Shown piece after piece: positions 24,525 to 32,181 of a stretch of 56,689 nucleotides of DNA. The position numbers and the translations under genes were made by a program. Source of the stretch: a virus; the IMG/VR virus record IMGVR_UViG_3300032331_002769, positions 1-56,689 of that record. The stretch is one strand, 5' to 3'. Under the pieces are notes generated by a model. It ran no database searches. It saw nothing but the letters and a program-made list of their open reading frames with translations, and was not told where the DNA came from. Each line of letters opens with the position of its first letter. Positions within the stretch are counted from its first letter, which is position 1.

Positions 24525-25835
24525 ATGTCAAAAATCAACAAAATAAAAGAAGCTTTAAATAAACTTGAACCAGAATTTAAGCTTCCGCTTTGGAACATAT
24601 ATTGTACTGAAACAAATCAAAATTTAGAAATTTACGATAATGACGAAAATTTCTTTGAAACATTTTATTCAGACAATGTTATTGGAGCAGTTCAAAGAGC
24701 AGTAAATGGCGAATACAAATTTCACGATGATTATGTTCGCATTGATAATTATGGAAACTTTGAATCCTTTGATTATGAAGATTTAGATAATTACATTGAT
24801 GTTGATGAAATTGCAGAATTTCTAAATGAAAATGAAGAATATTTATCTGAATTAATGAACCTTGAAGAAGAAGAAGAAAATGAAGTTTCAGAGGAAGAAT
24901 ATTACGATGCTTTGGAAGTTTTACCTCCGTTTTATTTTGATACCTTAAATGGTAAAAAAGTTTCTGGTGGTTTTGCAGTAGGAGAGCCAACAAGTCATAA
25001 ACAAACTCCAGACGGAATGAAAGCAACTTATTCTGGTTTTTACAAATCTGGCGACAAATATTTTGGAGTTGGACAAGTTTATTTCTTAAATACTGATTCT
25101 TATGGAGAGCCAAATGGTTATTCAGATGATACAAGAGAAGCAAAAACTTTAGTTCCAGATGCTTTTGCTAAAGGTGGAAGTATATTCAAATCTTTACAAG
25201 ATTTCGGAAATTGGTTTATGGGTAGCAGAAAACAATATCCAACTGGACGTGCTTGGTCAAAAGAACACTACAATGACAATGCCGATGAAGATTATGAAGT
25301 AGATCCAAACAAGAGAAAAGTTCGTGCAAGAAACCGAAAGTTTGAACTTGGCGGTGGAGTTGGAAACCGATTAATTGGTAATCAAGCAAGAATTGATATG
25401 AACAAAAATGGTCGTATTGATGCAGAAGATTTTAAAATCCTAAGAACGACAATGAACGGAGCTTGGAGAAATGAACACAAGCACGTTAATCATTCAGAAG
25501 ATCACGAAAAAAGATATGCTAGAAAGAACAATCCAGCTAGAACTGGTTATAAAGGCAGAAAAGAATATGGTAATGGTGGTGGAGTTCCTAAACAACCAAT
25601 TGAGTTTGAAACTTCAAATCTGTTATTTAATGGTTATGGAGTAGATATTAATGGAAATAAAGTTGTAAGAGTTTCTTTTTCAAATAGTCGTGCATTTAGC
25701 ATTTCAACGCAAGGTTTACTTCCCAAAACTTATAAACTACATAACTCCCTTAATTTTGATGAAAAAGAAATTAATAATTATGTAAAAGAATTTGGAACTG
25801 AAAGCCAAAAGAAAAAACTAAAAATTTACAAATAG
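24525..25835 (+). CDS. Polyvalent protein with DUF1419-like domain and EF-hand loop
   Basis: 436 residues. The first 45 are a compact alpha/beta start, then an acidic helical stretch (EEEEENEVSEEEYYDALEVL). A DUF1419-like domain spans about 125-200 (VLPPFYFDTLNGK, GGFAVGEPTSH, YFGVGQVYFLN). After AFAKGG and KFELGG comes a textbook calcium-binding EF-hand loop at residues 291-302 (DMNKNGRIDAED, acidic at 1, 3-like, 9 and 12). Two copies of the GRAW/GAWR module precede G-G sites. A last small beta domain follows EYGNGG. Calcium could trigger a conformational change on cell entry or lysis, which is inference only. Confidence 0.7.
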   Translation: MSKINKIKEALNKLEPEFKLPLWNIYCTETNQNLEIYDNDENFFETFYSDNVIGAVQRAVNGEYKFHDDYVRIDNYGNFESFDYEDLDNYIDVDEIAEFLNENEEYLSELMNLEEEEENEVSEEEYYDALEVLPPFYFDTLNGKKVSGGFAVGEPTSHKQTPDGMKATYSGFYKSGDKYFGVGQVYFLNTDSYGEPNGYSDDTREAKTLVPDAFAKGGSIFKSLQDFGNWFMGSRKQYPTGRAWSKEHYNDNADEDYEVDPNKRKVRARNRKFELGGGVGNRLIGNQARIDMNKNGRIDAEDFKILRTTMNGAWRNEHKHVNHSEDHEKRYARKNNPARTGYKGRKEYGNGGGVPKQPIEFETSNLLFNGYGVDINGNKVVRVSFSNSRAFSISTQGLLPKTYKLHNSLNFDEKEINNYVKEFGTESQKKKLKIYK

Positions 25836-25954
25836 TGAAACGAATACTTTTAGCATTTACAATATTGTTTTTGAGTTCTTGTAAGAGTTCAAAAACGCAT
25901 TGTGATGCCTACGGAAAAACCGAATCCAAAACAACTTTAAATCAATCCAAATGA
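25835..25954 (+). CDS. Small lipoprotein, GTG start (39 residues)
   Basis: Overlaps the previous stop (TAGTG) and the next start (ATGA). The protein begins with KRILLAFTILFLSSCKSSK: a lipoprotein signal peptide with lipobox LSSC, cleavage before Cys16. The mature part is about 24 residues, with HCDAYG, a short motif I recall in many Bacteroidota lipoproteins. Expected at the inner face of the outer membrane or, as in o-spanins, linked to lysis; superinfection exclusion is another option. Confidence 0.7.
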   Translation: MKRILLAFTILFLSSCKSSKTHCDAYGKTESKTTLNQSK

Positions 25955-27411
25955 AAGCTTCTTCTGGCTACGAAATTTACCATAATACCTTGTCTAGTTG
26001 TTTAGACGAAATAGAGAAATATGTTCAGTCTAAAGGTTATGAAGTAGGAGATTATTTTCCAGAACTCAACCACGTTTCTTATGGACAAACAGAACGCACA
26101 AAACTTGAATTGTTGAAAGGTGGCAAAATTGCAAACGAATTATCAATCCAAATTTACAGAATGGATAATGGTCGTTACGAATTAAATTGTTACCCAATAA
26201 GAAAATTTAGCAATGGTGGAAAAGTTCTTTGGGCGGTAAAAAAAGGTAGTCCAGCTTGGGAAGAACAAATCATTACTGAAAATGAAAAAGATATTGACAA
26301 AGCTAAAAATTGGGCGAAAGAAAACGGATTTGACAGATTTAGAATACAAACTATTGATTTGTCAACTAAACCAGACTTTAAAAAAACATTTGCCAAAGGC
26401 GGTTACACACGTCCAGCTTTTAATATCAAAACTACTGGAGATTATTTATTTCAGACAAATAAAGGAAATTTCAATTTAAAAAGTTATTTATTTGAAAGAC
26501 AAAATGATACAGAGGATAGTTTAGAGATTCAAGACGAATTAAGAGGGGAATTAGGTTCAATTATTATTAAAAATTCAGCTTGGAAAAGATTATCTTCTGG
26601 AAGTTCTGTTAAAGCACGTTCTGAAAAAGGAAACTTTGTTGGAACATTAACTAGGGTTGAAAGTATGCCTAAATATGATATTGGCGGTGGCGTTAATTTA
26701 TTTCAAATTGGGGATTTTTACTTAATGAAATTTGACAAAATAACTTATGAAGTTTTGGCTACCAAAGATCATCAAGTTTTATTAGGAATTAAAGGCTCAA
26801 AAGAATGGACTAAATCCAATACAAGAGTTGTTTCTATTTCCTTGTTTAACAAATGGATAAAAACCAAAAAAGCAATTAAAAAATTTGCTACTGGAGGAAA
26901 TGTAGCTCAATACAAAGATTTGTCAAAGGAGCAACCATTAGTTGTAAATGATTCTGGAAAATTTAGTGTTCCAGAAATTGACATTAAAAAAACTGGTGTA
27001 AAAACAGAATATGATTTTGCAAAAAATAAAATTACAAAGTCATTAGATAGTTACGAAGTTTTTAAAAGCTATTGGGATAAAAACAACATTGAGTTAGTAG
27101 AGGAAATGAATGTTATGTTCCTCAACAAAATGAATAAACCAATTGGTATTTACCAACATACAAAAGGCGGTATTGACGGAACTATTTTGGACGTAGAAGT
27201 TGTATGCGGACTAGCGGTAAAGTCTTTGTGTAAAGGAGTAATCATTGCACACAACCACCCGAGCGGAAATCTTAACCCTAGTGAAGCAGATATTAAAGTT
27301 TCAAAAAACCTAAAAAACGCATTAAATTTATTTAGCATTACTTTGTTAGATAGTTTAATAGTTACTCCAGACGGTTATTACAGTTTAGCTGATAACGGAC
27401 TAATTTATTAA
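25951..27411 (+). CDS. Polyvalent protein with C-terminal RadC/JAMM metalloprotease-like domain
   Basis: 486 residues. The N-terminal 80 residues (SSCLDEIEKYVQSKGYEVGD, VSYGQTERTKLELL, IQIYRMDNGRYELNCY) match a domain common in Bacteroidota phage polyvalent proteins. Four G-G linkers follow (KFSNGG, TFAKGG, KYDIGG, KFATGG). The last ~120 residues are a RadC/MPN domain with every JAMM zinc ligand in place: H434 and H436 in HNHPSG, the Ser after it, and the Asp of PSEAD, plus a Glu in VEEMNVMFL. Eukaryotic JAMM enzymes cut after Gly-Gly, which makes this the best candidate to act on the G-G motifs. RadC domains are also found without known protease activity. Fourth and last gene of the block. 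Confidence 0.85.
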   Translation: MKASSGYEIYHNTLSSCLDEIEKYVQSKGYEVGDYFPELNHVSYGQTERTKLELLKGGKIANELSIQIYRMDNGRYELNCYPIRKFSNGGKVLWAVKKGSPAWEEQIITENEKDIDKAKNWAKENGFDRFRIQTIDLSTKPDFKKTFAKGGYTRPAFNIKTTGDYLFQTNKGNFNLKSYLFERQNDTEDSLEIQDELRGELGSIIIKNSAWKRLSSGSSVKARSEKGNFVGTLTRVESMPKYDIGGGVNLFQIGDFYLMKFDKITYEVLATKDHQVLLGIKGSKEWTKSNTRVVSISLFNKWIKTKKAIKKFATGGNVAQYKDLSKEQPLVVNDSGKFSVPEIDIKKTGVKTEYDFAKNKITKSLDSYEVFKSYWDKNNIELVEEMNVMFLNKMNKPIGIYQHTKGGIDGTILDVEVVCGLAVKSLCKGVIIAHNHPSGNLNPSEADIKVSKNLKNALNLFSITLLDSLIVTPDGYYSLADNGLIY

Positions 27412-27422
27412 AAAGAATTGAT

Positions 27423-28196
27423 ATGAATGAAGCATTATTTGATTATGTTACTGGAGTTGTAATTGACAAGCTAGAGGGAGGTTATTTCCACCCAGATATG
27501 AGAACTGCCAATCCAACAAAATTTGGTGCTTATCATCGTTCTGGCGAAACAATGTTTGGTTTAGACCGCCACGCTGGACATAGTTTGTATTATTCAACAC
27601 CTAGAAAATCAAGTGATGTACTTTCTAACTTGAAATACATTTACGATGGTTCATACCAATATAAAACTCCAGATGCAAAAGAATTTTGGACAACAATTGA
27701 CAAAGCCAATGCTAGAAAAAATTGGAAATGGTTGTATAAAGGAGGCGACCTTTATCCAAAATTAAAAAAACTTGCTGGTGGAATTATGCTACCTCATTAC
27801 AATTATTTAGCTGGAAAATACTTATCAACTGCTTCCCAATTAATTGTTGAATCAGATCCTAGACTATTATTTCACTTTATTTATGCTTGTTGGAATGGTA
27901 GTGGCTGGTTTAAAACATTTGCTGACAAGTTAAATAAAGCGGTTGCTAGTGGAATAACGAACAAAAACCAATTACTTGACATTGCAATTAATAGTCGAAC
28001 TCAAAGCGGTAATAAATTGATTGCACAAGGAGGAAAAAAAATTGAAGCATTTATAAAAGACTTCAAATTACCTCCAAATTTGGATTTTGGAAGCGATTCT
28101 ACAAACGGAAAGCCTTTGATTAATGGTTTATTGATTGGTATTGGTTTGGTGGCTTCATACGTCCTTTACACGAAATATAAACTTCACTCTTTATGA
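27423..28196 (+). CDS. Muramidase-like lysozyme with C-terminal membrane segment
   Basis: 257 residues. The start, VIDKLEGGYFHPD, resembles the catalytic Glu region of phage lysozyme-like enzymes (E-G-G-Y), followed by FGLDRHAGH and later YACWNGSGWFKTF, typical of muramidase folds in Bacteroidota phages. Residues about 230-250 (LINGLLIGIGLVASYVLY) form a single C-terminal membrane segment. A tail-anchored lysozyme would fit a virion membrane or lysis enzyme. It overlaps the M15 gene by four bases and starts the cell-wall-enzyme cluster. Confidence 0.6.
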   Translation: MNEALFDYVTGVVIDKLEGGYFHPDMRTANPTKFGAYHRSGETMFGLDRHAGHSLYYSTPRKSSDVLSNLKYIYDGSYQYKTPDAKEFWTTIDKANARKNWKWLYKGGDLYPKLKKLAGGIMLPHYNYLAGKYLSTASQLIVESDPRLLFHFIYACWNGSGWFKTFADKLNKAVASGITNKNQLLDIAINSRTQSGNKLIAQGGKKIEAFIKDFKLPPNLDFGSDSTNGKPLINGLLIGIGLVASYVLYTKYKLHSL

Positions 28197-28774
28197 AATT
28201 AGAGAGAAATGATTATTTTAAAGTTTTTGGAATTATAGTTGCTACAATTATTGTGGCTAGAATTGTTTTTAAATCAAATTTCTCCAGTAAAAATTGGTTT
28301 TTGAAAGATTCAAAATGGTACAACGATGGTAGAAGCAAAAGTATTATTGAAAAATTACACCCTAAATTCAGAAATAAGGTAGCGGAACTATTTTCCAGAG
28401 CCGAGCAAGAACTTGGTTTAATTTTATTTGCTACTTCTGGTTACAGAACATTTGCTGAACAAGTTGCTCTTTACAATCAAAATCACTCAAACGCAAAAGC
28501 TGGTTATTCTAGTCATAATTTTGGATTTGCAGTTGACTTAAACGTAAAGAAAAATGGTAAATTGTATCTTACAAAATCTTCTTCAAATGAAGCTTGGAAA
28601 AAGTCTGGCTTAGTTGATTTGGCTAAAAAAATTGGCATTGATTGGGTAGGGGATTTTGGTAGTTATCACGATCCAGTTCACTTTTTTATCAAGCCAAATG
28701 GTTTATCAACTACTGATTTAAGAGCAATGTATAATTCTGGTAAAAAAGATTCGTCTGGTTACGTTTTAGTTTAA
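28193..28774 (+). CDS. Membrane-anchored M15 (VanY-type) peptidase
   Basis: 193 residues. An N-terminal membrane segment (VFGIIVATIIVARIVF, about 10-26) precedes an M15 domain: TSGYRTFAEQ, SSHNFGFAVDLN (zinc ligands His and Asp) and YHDPVHFF (third His). M15 enzymes cut peptidoglycan cross-links as L,D- or D,D-peptidases. It ends with YNSGKKDSSGYVLV, almost identical to the end of the following gene, so the two are tandem paralogues, one anchored and one soluble. Confidence 0.88.
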   Translation: MKLERNDYFKVFGIIVATIIVARIVFKSNFSSKNWFLKDSKWYNDGRSKSIIEKLHPKFRNKVAELFSRAEQELGLILFATSGYRTFAEQVALYNQNHSNAKAGYSSHNFGFAVDLNVKKNGKLYLTKSSSNEAWKKSGLVDLAKKIGIDWVGDFGSYHDPVHFFIKPNGLSTTDLRAMYNSGKKDSSGYVLV

Positions 28775-28778
28775 ATTT

Positions 28779-29258
28779 ATGGCATTAACTCCACCAACTC
28801 CAAAAACTTGGGATTCCAAAACTGACAATAAAATAAAATTATTGCACCCATTATTACGCCCAATTGCTTCACAATTTATAAATGAAGTTGAAAAACAATT
28901 AGGTAAAAGATTAAGAATAACCGATGGATTCCGAACCTTTGCCGAGCAAGACAAGTTGTATTCACAAGGTAGAACAACAAGCGGAGATATTGTTACAAAA
29001 AGTCGTGGCGGTGCTTCATACCATAATTATGGTTTAGCTTTCGATTGTTACTTTACAATTAATGGTTCTGTTGATTTGAAACACGCCATTACTCCAGAAG
29101 TAGCTAAAATCGGACAAAATTTAGGTTTAGAATGGGGAGGTAATTGGACAAGCATTAAAGATTATCCTCATTTCCAGTTAACAAAAGGAACTATTCAACA
29201 ACTTTTTAAAATTTATAATTCTGGTAAAAAAGATTCTGATGGTTACATTATTGTCTGA
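28779..29258 (+). CDS. Soluble M15 (VanY-type) peptidase
   Basis: 159 residues. Zinc-binding motifs SYHNYGLAFDCYF and DYPHFQL, with DGFRTFAEQDKLYSQG before them; no signal peptide or membrane segment. Likely endolysin of the virus, reached through the holin, whereas the anchored paralogue upstream is more likely virion-bound. Shared C-terminal YNSGKKDSDGYIIV. Confidence 0.9.
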   Translation: MALTPPTPKTWDSKTDNKIKLLHPLLRPIASQFINEVEKQLGKRLRITDGFRTFAEQDKLYSQGRTTSGDIVTKSRGGASYHNYGLAFDCYFTINGSVDLKHAITPEVAKIGQNLGLEWGGNWTSIKDYPHFQLTKGTIQQLFKIYNSGKKDSDGYIIV

Positions 29259-29268
29259 AATTAATAAC

Positions 29269-29276
29269 TAACTTTG
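29269..29276 (+). promoter_or_regulatory. Bacteroidota-type -7 promoter box
   Basis: TAACTTTG, exact TAnnTTTG match, 14 bases before the ATG at 29291, in the only gap between the M15 genes and the acidic-repeat gene. A TTG lies 15 bases upstream, a weak -33. Confidence 0.4.
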
Positions 29277-29290
29277 AACAAAATATTAGT

Positions 29291-29842
29291 ATGAAATTAG
29301 CGTTTGAAAAATTATTAGAAACTAACAATTTGGAAATTTCAGAACTTCCAAAAATTACTCAAATTGAAATTAAAGAATTAAATTCTTTGAAAGCTTTAGT
29401 TGAGTCAAAACAAAAAATCGGACAAAATGTTACTGCTCAAACATTACAGAAACTAAAAGACAAAGACAATGAAATTGTTGAGGATATTTTAGATTTTCTA
29501 GATGGATCTGACGAAGATGATTCAGATGATGACACCTCTGATGATGACACTTCTGATGATGATACTTCTGATGATGATACTTCTGATTATGATACTTCTG
29601 ATGATGATGACAATGATTTTTCGGATCAAGATGGGGTATTAATTGACAAAGAATTACACCAACTTTTTAAGGCTGGAAATACAACTTTAGAACTTAGTCA
29701 AATTCGTAGTTTAGCACCAACAACTTATGAGTGTATTTTTGAAACTTACGGACAAGACGAACAAAACGGAATTAATACTTCTAATTATTCAATCATTGAA
29801 ACTTCAACCAATTCAGAAACATTTAAAATCTCAAAAAAATGA
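29291..29842 (+). CDS. Acidic-repeat protein
   Basis: 183 residues. A helical start with basic and acidic residues leads to an Asp-rich tract at residues 70-112 made of six S-D-D-D-T units encoded by a 15-base tandem repeat. The tract ends with NDFSDQDGVLID, reminiscent of the acidic tract plus FS-x-x-x-G element of several virion proteins here. The C-terminal third is beta-like and polar. Asp/Ser/Thr repeats suggest calcium binding or a charged spacer. Function unknown. Confidence 0.7.
   Translation: MKLAFEKLLETNNLEISELPKITQIEIKELNSLKALVESKQKIGQNVTAQTLQKLKDKDNEIVEDILDFLDGSDEDDSDDDTSDDDTSDDDTSDDDTSDYDTSDDDDNDFSDQDGVLIDKELHQLFKAGNTTLELSQIRSLAPTTYECIFETYGQDEQNGINTSNYSIIETSTNSETFKISKK
29522..29611 (+). 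repeat. 15-base tandem repeat, six units
   Basis: Six consecutive 15-base units of the type TCTGATGATGATACT encode Ser-Asp-Asp-Asp-Thr. Units differ by one to four substitutions, and the fifth has a Tyr codon for Asp. In frame, so copy-number change would lengthen or shorten the protein without frameshift. Confidence 0.9.
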
Positions 29843-30027
29843 TAACTAATTTCTCAACTCCTAGTATAGCTTCTTCTGGAACTGGTGGCGGTAAATCCGA
29901 CAAAACAATTATGTTTGTTTCCTTATTGCTTGTTGGCGTTTTAATTTATAAATTTGTAATTAAGCCAGAAATGGAAAAACAAAAAACAATAGTCAATGAA
30001 AATAGCAGTAATGGGGAGTTTGAATAA
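29839..30027 (+). CDS. Small single-pass membrane protein
   Basis: 62 residues: Gly/Ser-rich N-terminus (STPSIASSGTGGGKSDK), one membrane segment (IMFVSLLLVGVLIYKFVI) and a charged tail. Overlaps both neighbours (four bases upstream, 32 downstream). Same plan as other virion membrane proteins of the window. Confidence 0.65.
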   Translation: MITNFSTPSIASSGTGGGKSDKTIMFVSLLLVGVLIYKFVIKPEMEKQKTIVNENSSNGEFE

Positions 30028-30208
30028 AGGACAAACAATTGCCTTAATAACATCGGTAGGAGTTTTATTAGCTGGAACAATTGCAGTTATAGAGTATCTG
30101 AATAGTCGCAGACATCGTGAATTGCAAAGAAAAAATGCTGAACTTGAAAACAAAATCAAGCAAATACAGTTGGTAAAATTAACCTCTGAATTGGAGGGTA
30201 ATTACTAA
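29996..30208 (+). CDS. Small membrane protein with coiled-coil tail
   Basis: 70 residues from the first ATG, or 65 from an ATG five codons later. A membrane segment (TIALITSVGVLLAGTIAVI) is followed by a charged helix with heptads (RRHRELQRKNAELENKIKQI). The stop overlaps the stop of the convergent gene on the other strand. Possibly spanin-like or a virion membrane protein. Confidence 0.6.
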   Translation: MKIAVMGSLNKGQTIALITSVGVLLAGTIAVIEYLNSRRHRELQRKNAELENKIKQIQLVKLTSELEGNY

Positions 30209-30480
30209 ACTTCTTTAAAGATATTTAGCAAGTTGGCAGTTGTGTACCAACGATTATTTTTTTTGTTTGAAGCCAAGTAAAAATGCACATTTACTTTGTC
30301 GCCAGTTTTGAAATTTTGAATTAAATTTTCAAAGTAAACCGCTTTACAACAAAGGTTTACATTTCTCTTATTAGAATGACCTACCTCCAAAGTTATTGAG
30401 CAATAATCTTCGGCAATATTTATTTCTGAAATAATGCCTTTAATTTCGTTGAATTTGATTTGTTTTTGGTTGTTTATCAT
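30205..30480 (-). CDS. OB-fold single-strand-DNA-binding-like protein
   Basis: 91 residues on the minus strand, alone between two plus-strand blocks. The pattern NEIKGIISEINIAEDYCSITLEV, CKAVYFENLIQNF, GDKVNVHFYLASN, RWYTTANLLNIF reproduces the strand order and closing 'K-x-x-N-x-I' feel of small PriB/SSB-like OB folds. It converges on the membrane protein at 30208 and diverges from the DnaA-IV-like regulator at 30570, so the 89 bases between hold control signals for both. A regulator of late transcription by ssDNA or RNA binding is possible. Confidence 0.6.
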   Translation of the reverse strand: MINNQKQIKFNEIKGIISEINIAEDYCSITLEVGHSNKRNVNLCCKAVYFENLIQNFKTGDKVNVHFYLASNKKNNRWYTTANLLNIFKEV

Positions 30481-30524
30481 CTAAAAAAAATATGGGTAAA
30501 GATAGCTATTTCAAACTAAAGTTG

Positions 30525-30532
30525 TATATTTG
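30525..30532 (+). promoter_or_regulatory. Promoter of the virion block
   Basis: TATATTTG, exact TAnnTTTG match, 37 bases before the DnaA-IV-like gene that opens the long structural operon. The leader contains TTGAGCAATAATTG, nearly the same as the leader before 56368 on the minus strand (TTGAGCAATTATG). Confidence 0.55.
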
Positions 30533-30569
30533 TTCCCTATTGAGCAATAATTGTATTTAAAACTGAACA

Positions 30570-31013
30570 ATGATAGAAGAACAAAATAGAAGCGTGAGTT
30601 CGGCAGTTTCTACCTTGCTTAAAAATATTTCAGATGGATTGTCCGTATTGTCAATTGACGAATTAAACAAAGCAATTTCTGAAATTTTGGTTAAGAAAAA
30701 AGAAAAAGCAAAAGACGTTGAGCAGTTAATAGAGATTGTCTGTAAAGAATTTAAACTTTCAAAGAAAGCACTCAAAGAAAAGTATTCTAGAAACAACATT
30801 TATTCGGCTAAAATAATTCTGTTTGTGATAATGAATAAGCACATTGGAATGTCAAAGCGAAGCATTGCTAAGTTGTTTGATACGTTTCCTAACTCTGTCA
30901 ATGTAGCAGTTATTCATTTTGAACAAATGAATCCAGAAAAGTTTAAAGCAGACAAGGATTTTCTTGTCATTTATCAAAAGTGTTTAACCAATTTTTTACA
31001 AAAAATAAGTTAG
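30570..31013 (+). CDS. DnaA domain IV-like regulator
   Basis: 147 residues. Residues about 50-130 (VEQLIEIVCKEFKLSKKAL, IYSAKIILFVIMNKHIG, MSKRSIAKLF) resemble DnaA domain IV: a buried helix, a basic turn, then an HTH, with a following helix that in DnaA contacts bases (NSVNVAVIHFEQ in place of DHTTVLHA). No AAA+ domain. Its place at the head of the virion operon suggests a late-gene activator or autoregulator; origin binding is the alternative. Paralogue in fold of the protein at 9245. Confidence 0.55.
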   Translation: MIEEQNRSVSSAVSTLLKNISDGLSVLSIDELNKAISEILVKKKEKAKDVEQLIEIVCKEFKLSKKALKEKYSRNNIYSAKIILFVIMNKHIGMSKRSIAKLFDTFPNSVNVAVIHFEQMNPEKFKADKDFLVIYQKCLTNFLQKIS

Positions 31014-31014
31014 T

Positions 31015-32181
31015 ATGGCTAAAAATAGCACCATTTACCAAAAGAGAGGGAATTTGAATTTCAAAGAAAGAAAAATGATTTCCGAGATAAACGCAGTTCT
31101 GGAAAAATCCCCAGAACTAGAACAAAGCATTGTTCCAGCTTCTAACTTTGACGAACTAAAAGAATTACACACCAAGTATATTGCAGAAGTTGTTGAATTT
31201 GAAGAAGTTGCACCTAGCAGTTCAACTGAAACACCAAAGTCCGCACCAATTATAGATCCATTGAATCGTGATGAACCAAATGTCCGAGAATATGTAATGG
31301 ACGATAAGTTTGATCCATTTGCCGATTTCACACAAAGCAAAAATTCTAATTATCAAGAACCGACTAATTATGGACAAGCTTTTGATTTGCCAGATGAAGA
31401 AGATATGTCGAATCCAAGACAAAATAGAGATAGAAATTCTCAAAAATCTAATTCTAAGCAAAATCAACGTCCTCAACCAATTATGTCTGGAGAAGATACT
31501 GGAAAGGATAAAAGACGTTCAAAAAGATTTGCAAAATCAATCATTAACACTACTTGTAATCTAATTGAAGTTGGATTTGTTTGGTTTGCAACCAAAGATA
31601 TTAACGAAAGCAAATTAGTGGAGTATGAACTAACTAATGAAATTGACGTAAACTCTTTGTTAGAAATGCCAAATGGAGCTGAAATAACAGTTAGAGAGTT
31701 CTTTTTAAGCCAATTAGGACAAATTGAATCAGCTTCCAAAATTACACAAGAAGAACGTGAAGATTTAACCGATGGTTTAACTGAAATTTTCATTGAAAAA
31801 AATATTCAACCAAGTCCAGCTTATGAATTTGGAATGACTGCTTTAAGCGTTGTTGCTAAAAAAGGTATTCAATTGTATATGATTTCTACCCAAAACAATC
31901 AAATAATCAATCAATTGAGAGAAAAAAATGCTTTGTTAAGAGGGGAGCAACCTATTTACAGAGAGCCAGAAGCACCAACACCACCATTTCAAAGTGAATC
32001 AGTTGCCGAAACGGTTATTAGTAAAAGACCAGCTTCAAACAAACCATCTAGTTCCCCAGAATACCTTGAACAATTAAAAATGGCAAGAGAATCAGAGAAC
32101 AACCTATCAACGGAAGATGATATTGATATGCAAATGGAAAATGAATTATCTTTGTTAGAACAAATTGAAACGAAAGAATAA
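31015..32181 (+). CDS. Hypothetical virion-block protein
   Basis: 388 residues. The N-terminal third is charged and apparently disordered (Pro/Ser/Glu-rich, then Asn/Arg/Gln-rich). A folded centre about 165-300 contains KSIINTTCNLIEVGFVWFA and a long helical region ending in a possible hydrophobic segment (AYEFGMTALSVVAKKG). The C-terminus is again disordered. It ends in the ATG of the packaging ATPase gene, so the two are translationally coupled and may work together (portal-less vertex or ATPase anchor). Inference from position only. Confidence 0.65.
   Translation: MAKNSTIYQKRGNLNFKERKMISEINAVLEKSPELEQSIVPASNFDELKELHTKYIAEVVEFEEVAPSSSTETPKSAPIIDPLNRDEPNVREYVMDDKFDPFADFTQSKNSNYQEPTNYGQAFDLPDEEDMSNPRQNRDRNSQKSNSKQNQRPQPIMSGEDTGKDKRRSKRFAKSIINTTCNLIEVGFVWFATKDINESKLVEYELTNEIDVNSLLEMPNGAEITVREFFLSQLGQIESASKITQEEREDLTDGLTEIFIEKNIQPSPAYEFGMTALSVVAKKGIQLYMISTQNNQIINQLREKNALLRGEQPIYREPEAPTPPFQSESVAETVISKRPASNKPSSSPEYLEQLKMARESENNLSTEDDIDMQMENELSLLEQIETKE

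Larger units (their letters stand above)
14580..26899 (+). repeat. 21 dispersed F/Y-x-x-G-G peptide-linker motifs across four genes
   Basis: Codons for the aromatic residue start at 14580, 14964, 15372, 17085, 17508; 22233, 22698, 22911, 23217, 23391, 23589, 23787, 23994, 24126; 25164, 25341, 25566; 26206, 26389, 26674, 26884. Nearly all read [K/R/E]-[F/Y]-x-x-G-G-[G/S/K/T/N/L]. They sit between domains, in all four genes of the polyvalent block, and look like linkers or processing sites. Confidence 0.85.

Noticed and set aside
24679-25143. Minus-strand open frame of 154 codons
   Set aside because: Antisense to the DUF1419-like part of a clear polyvalent gene; Leu/His/Gln-rich low-complexity translation typical of shadows.
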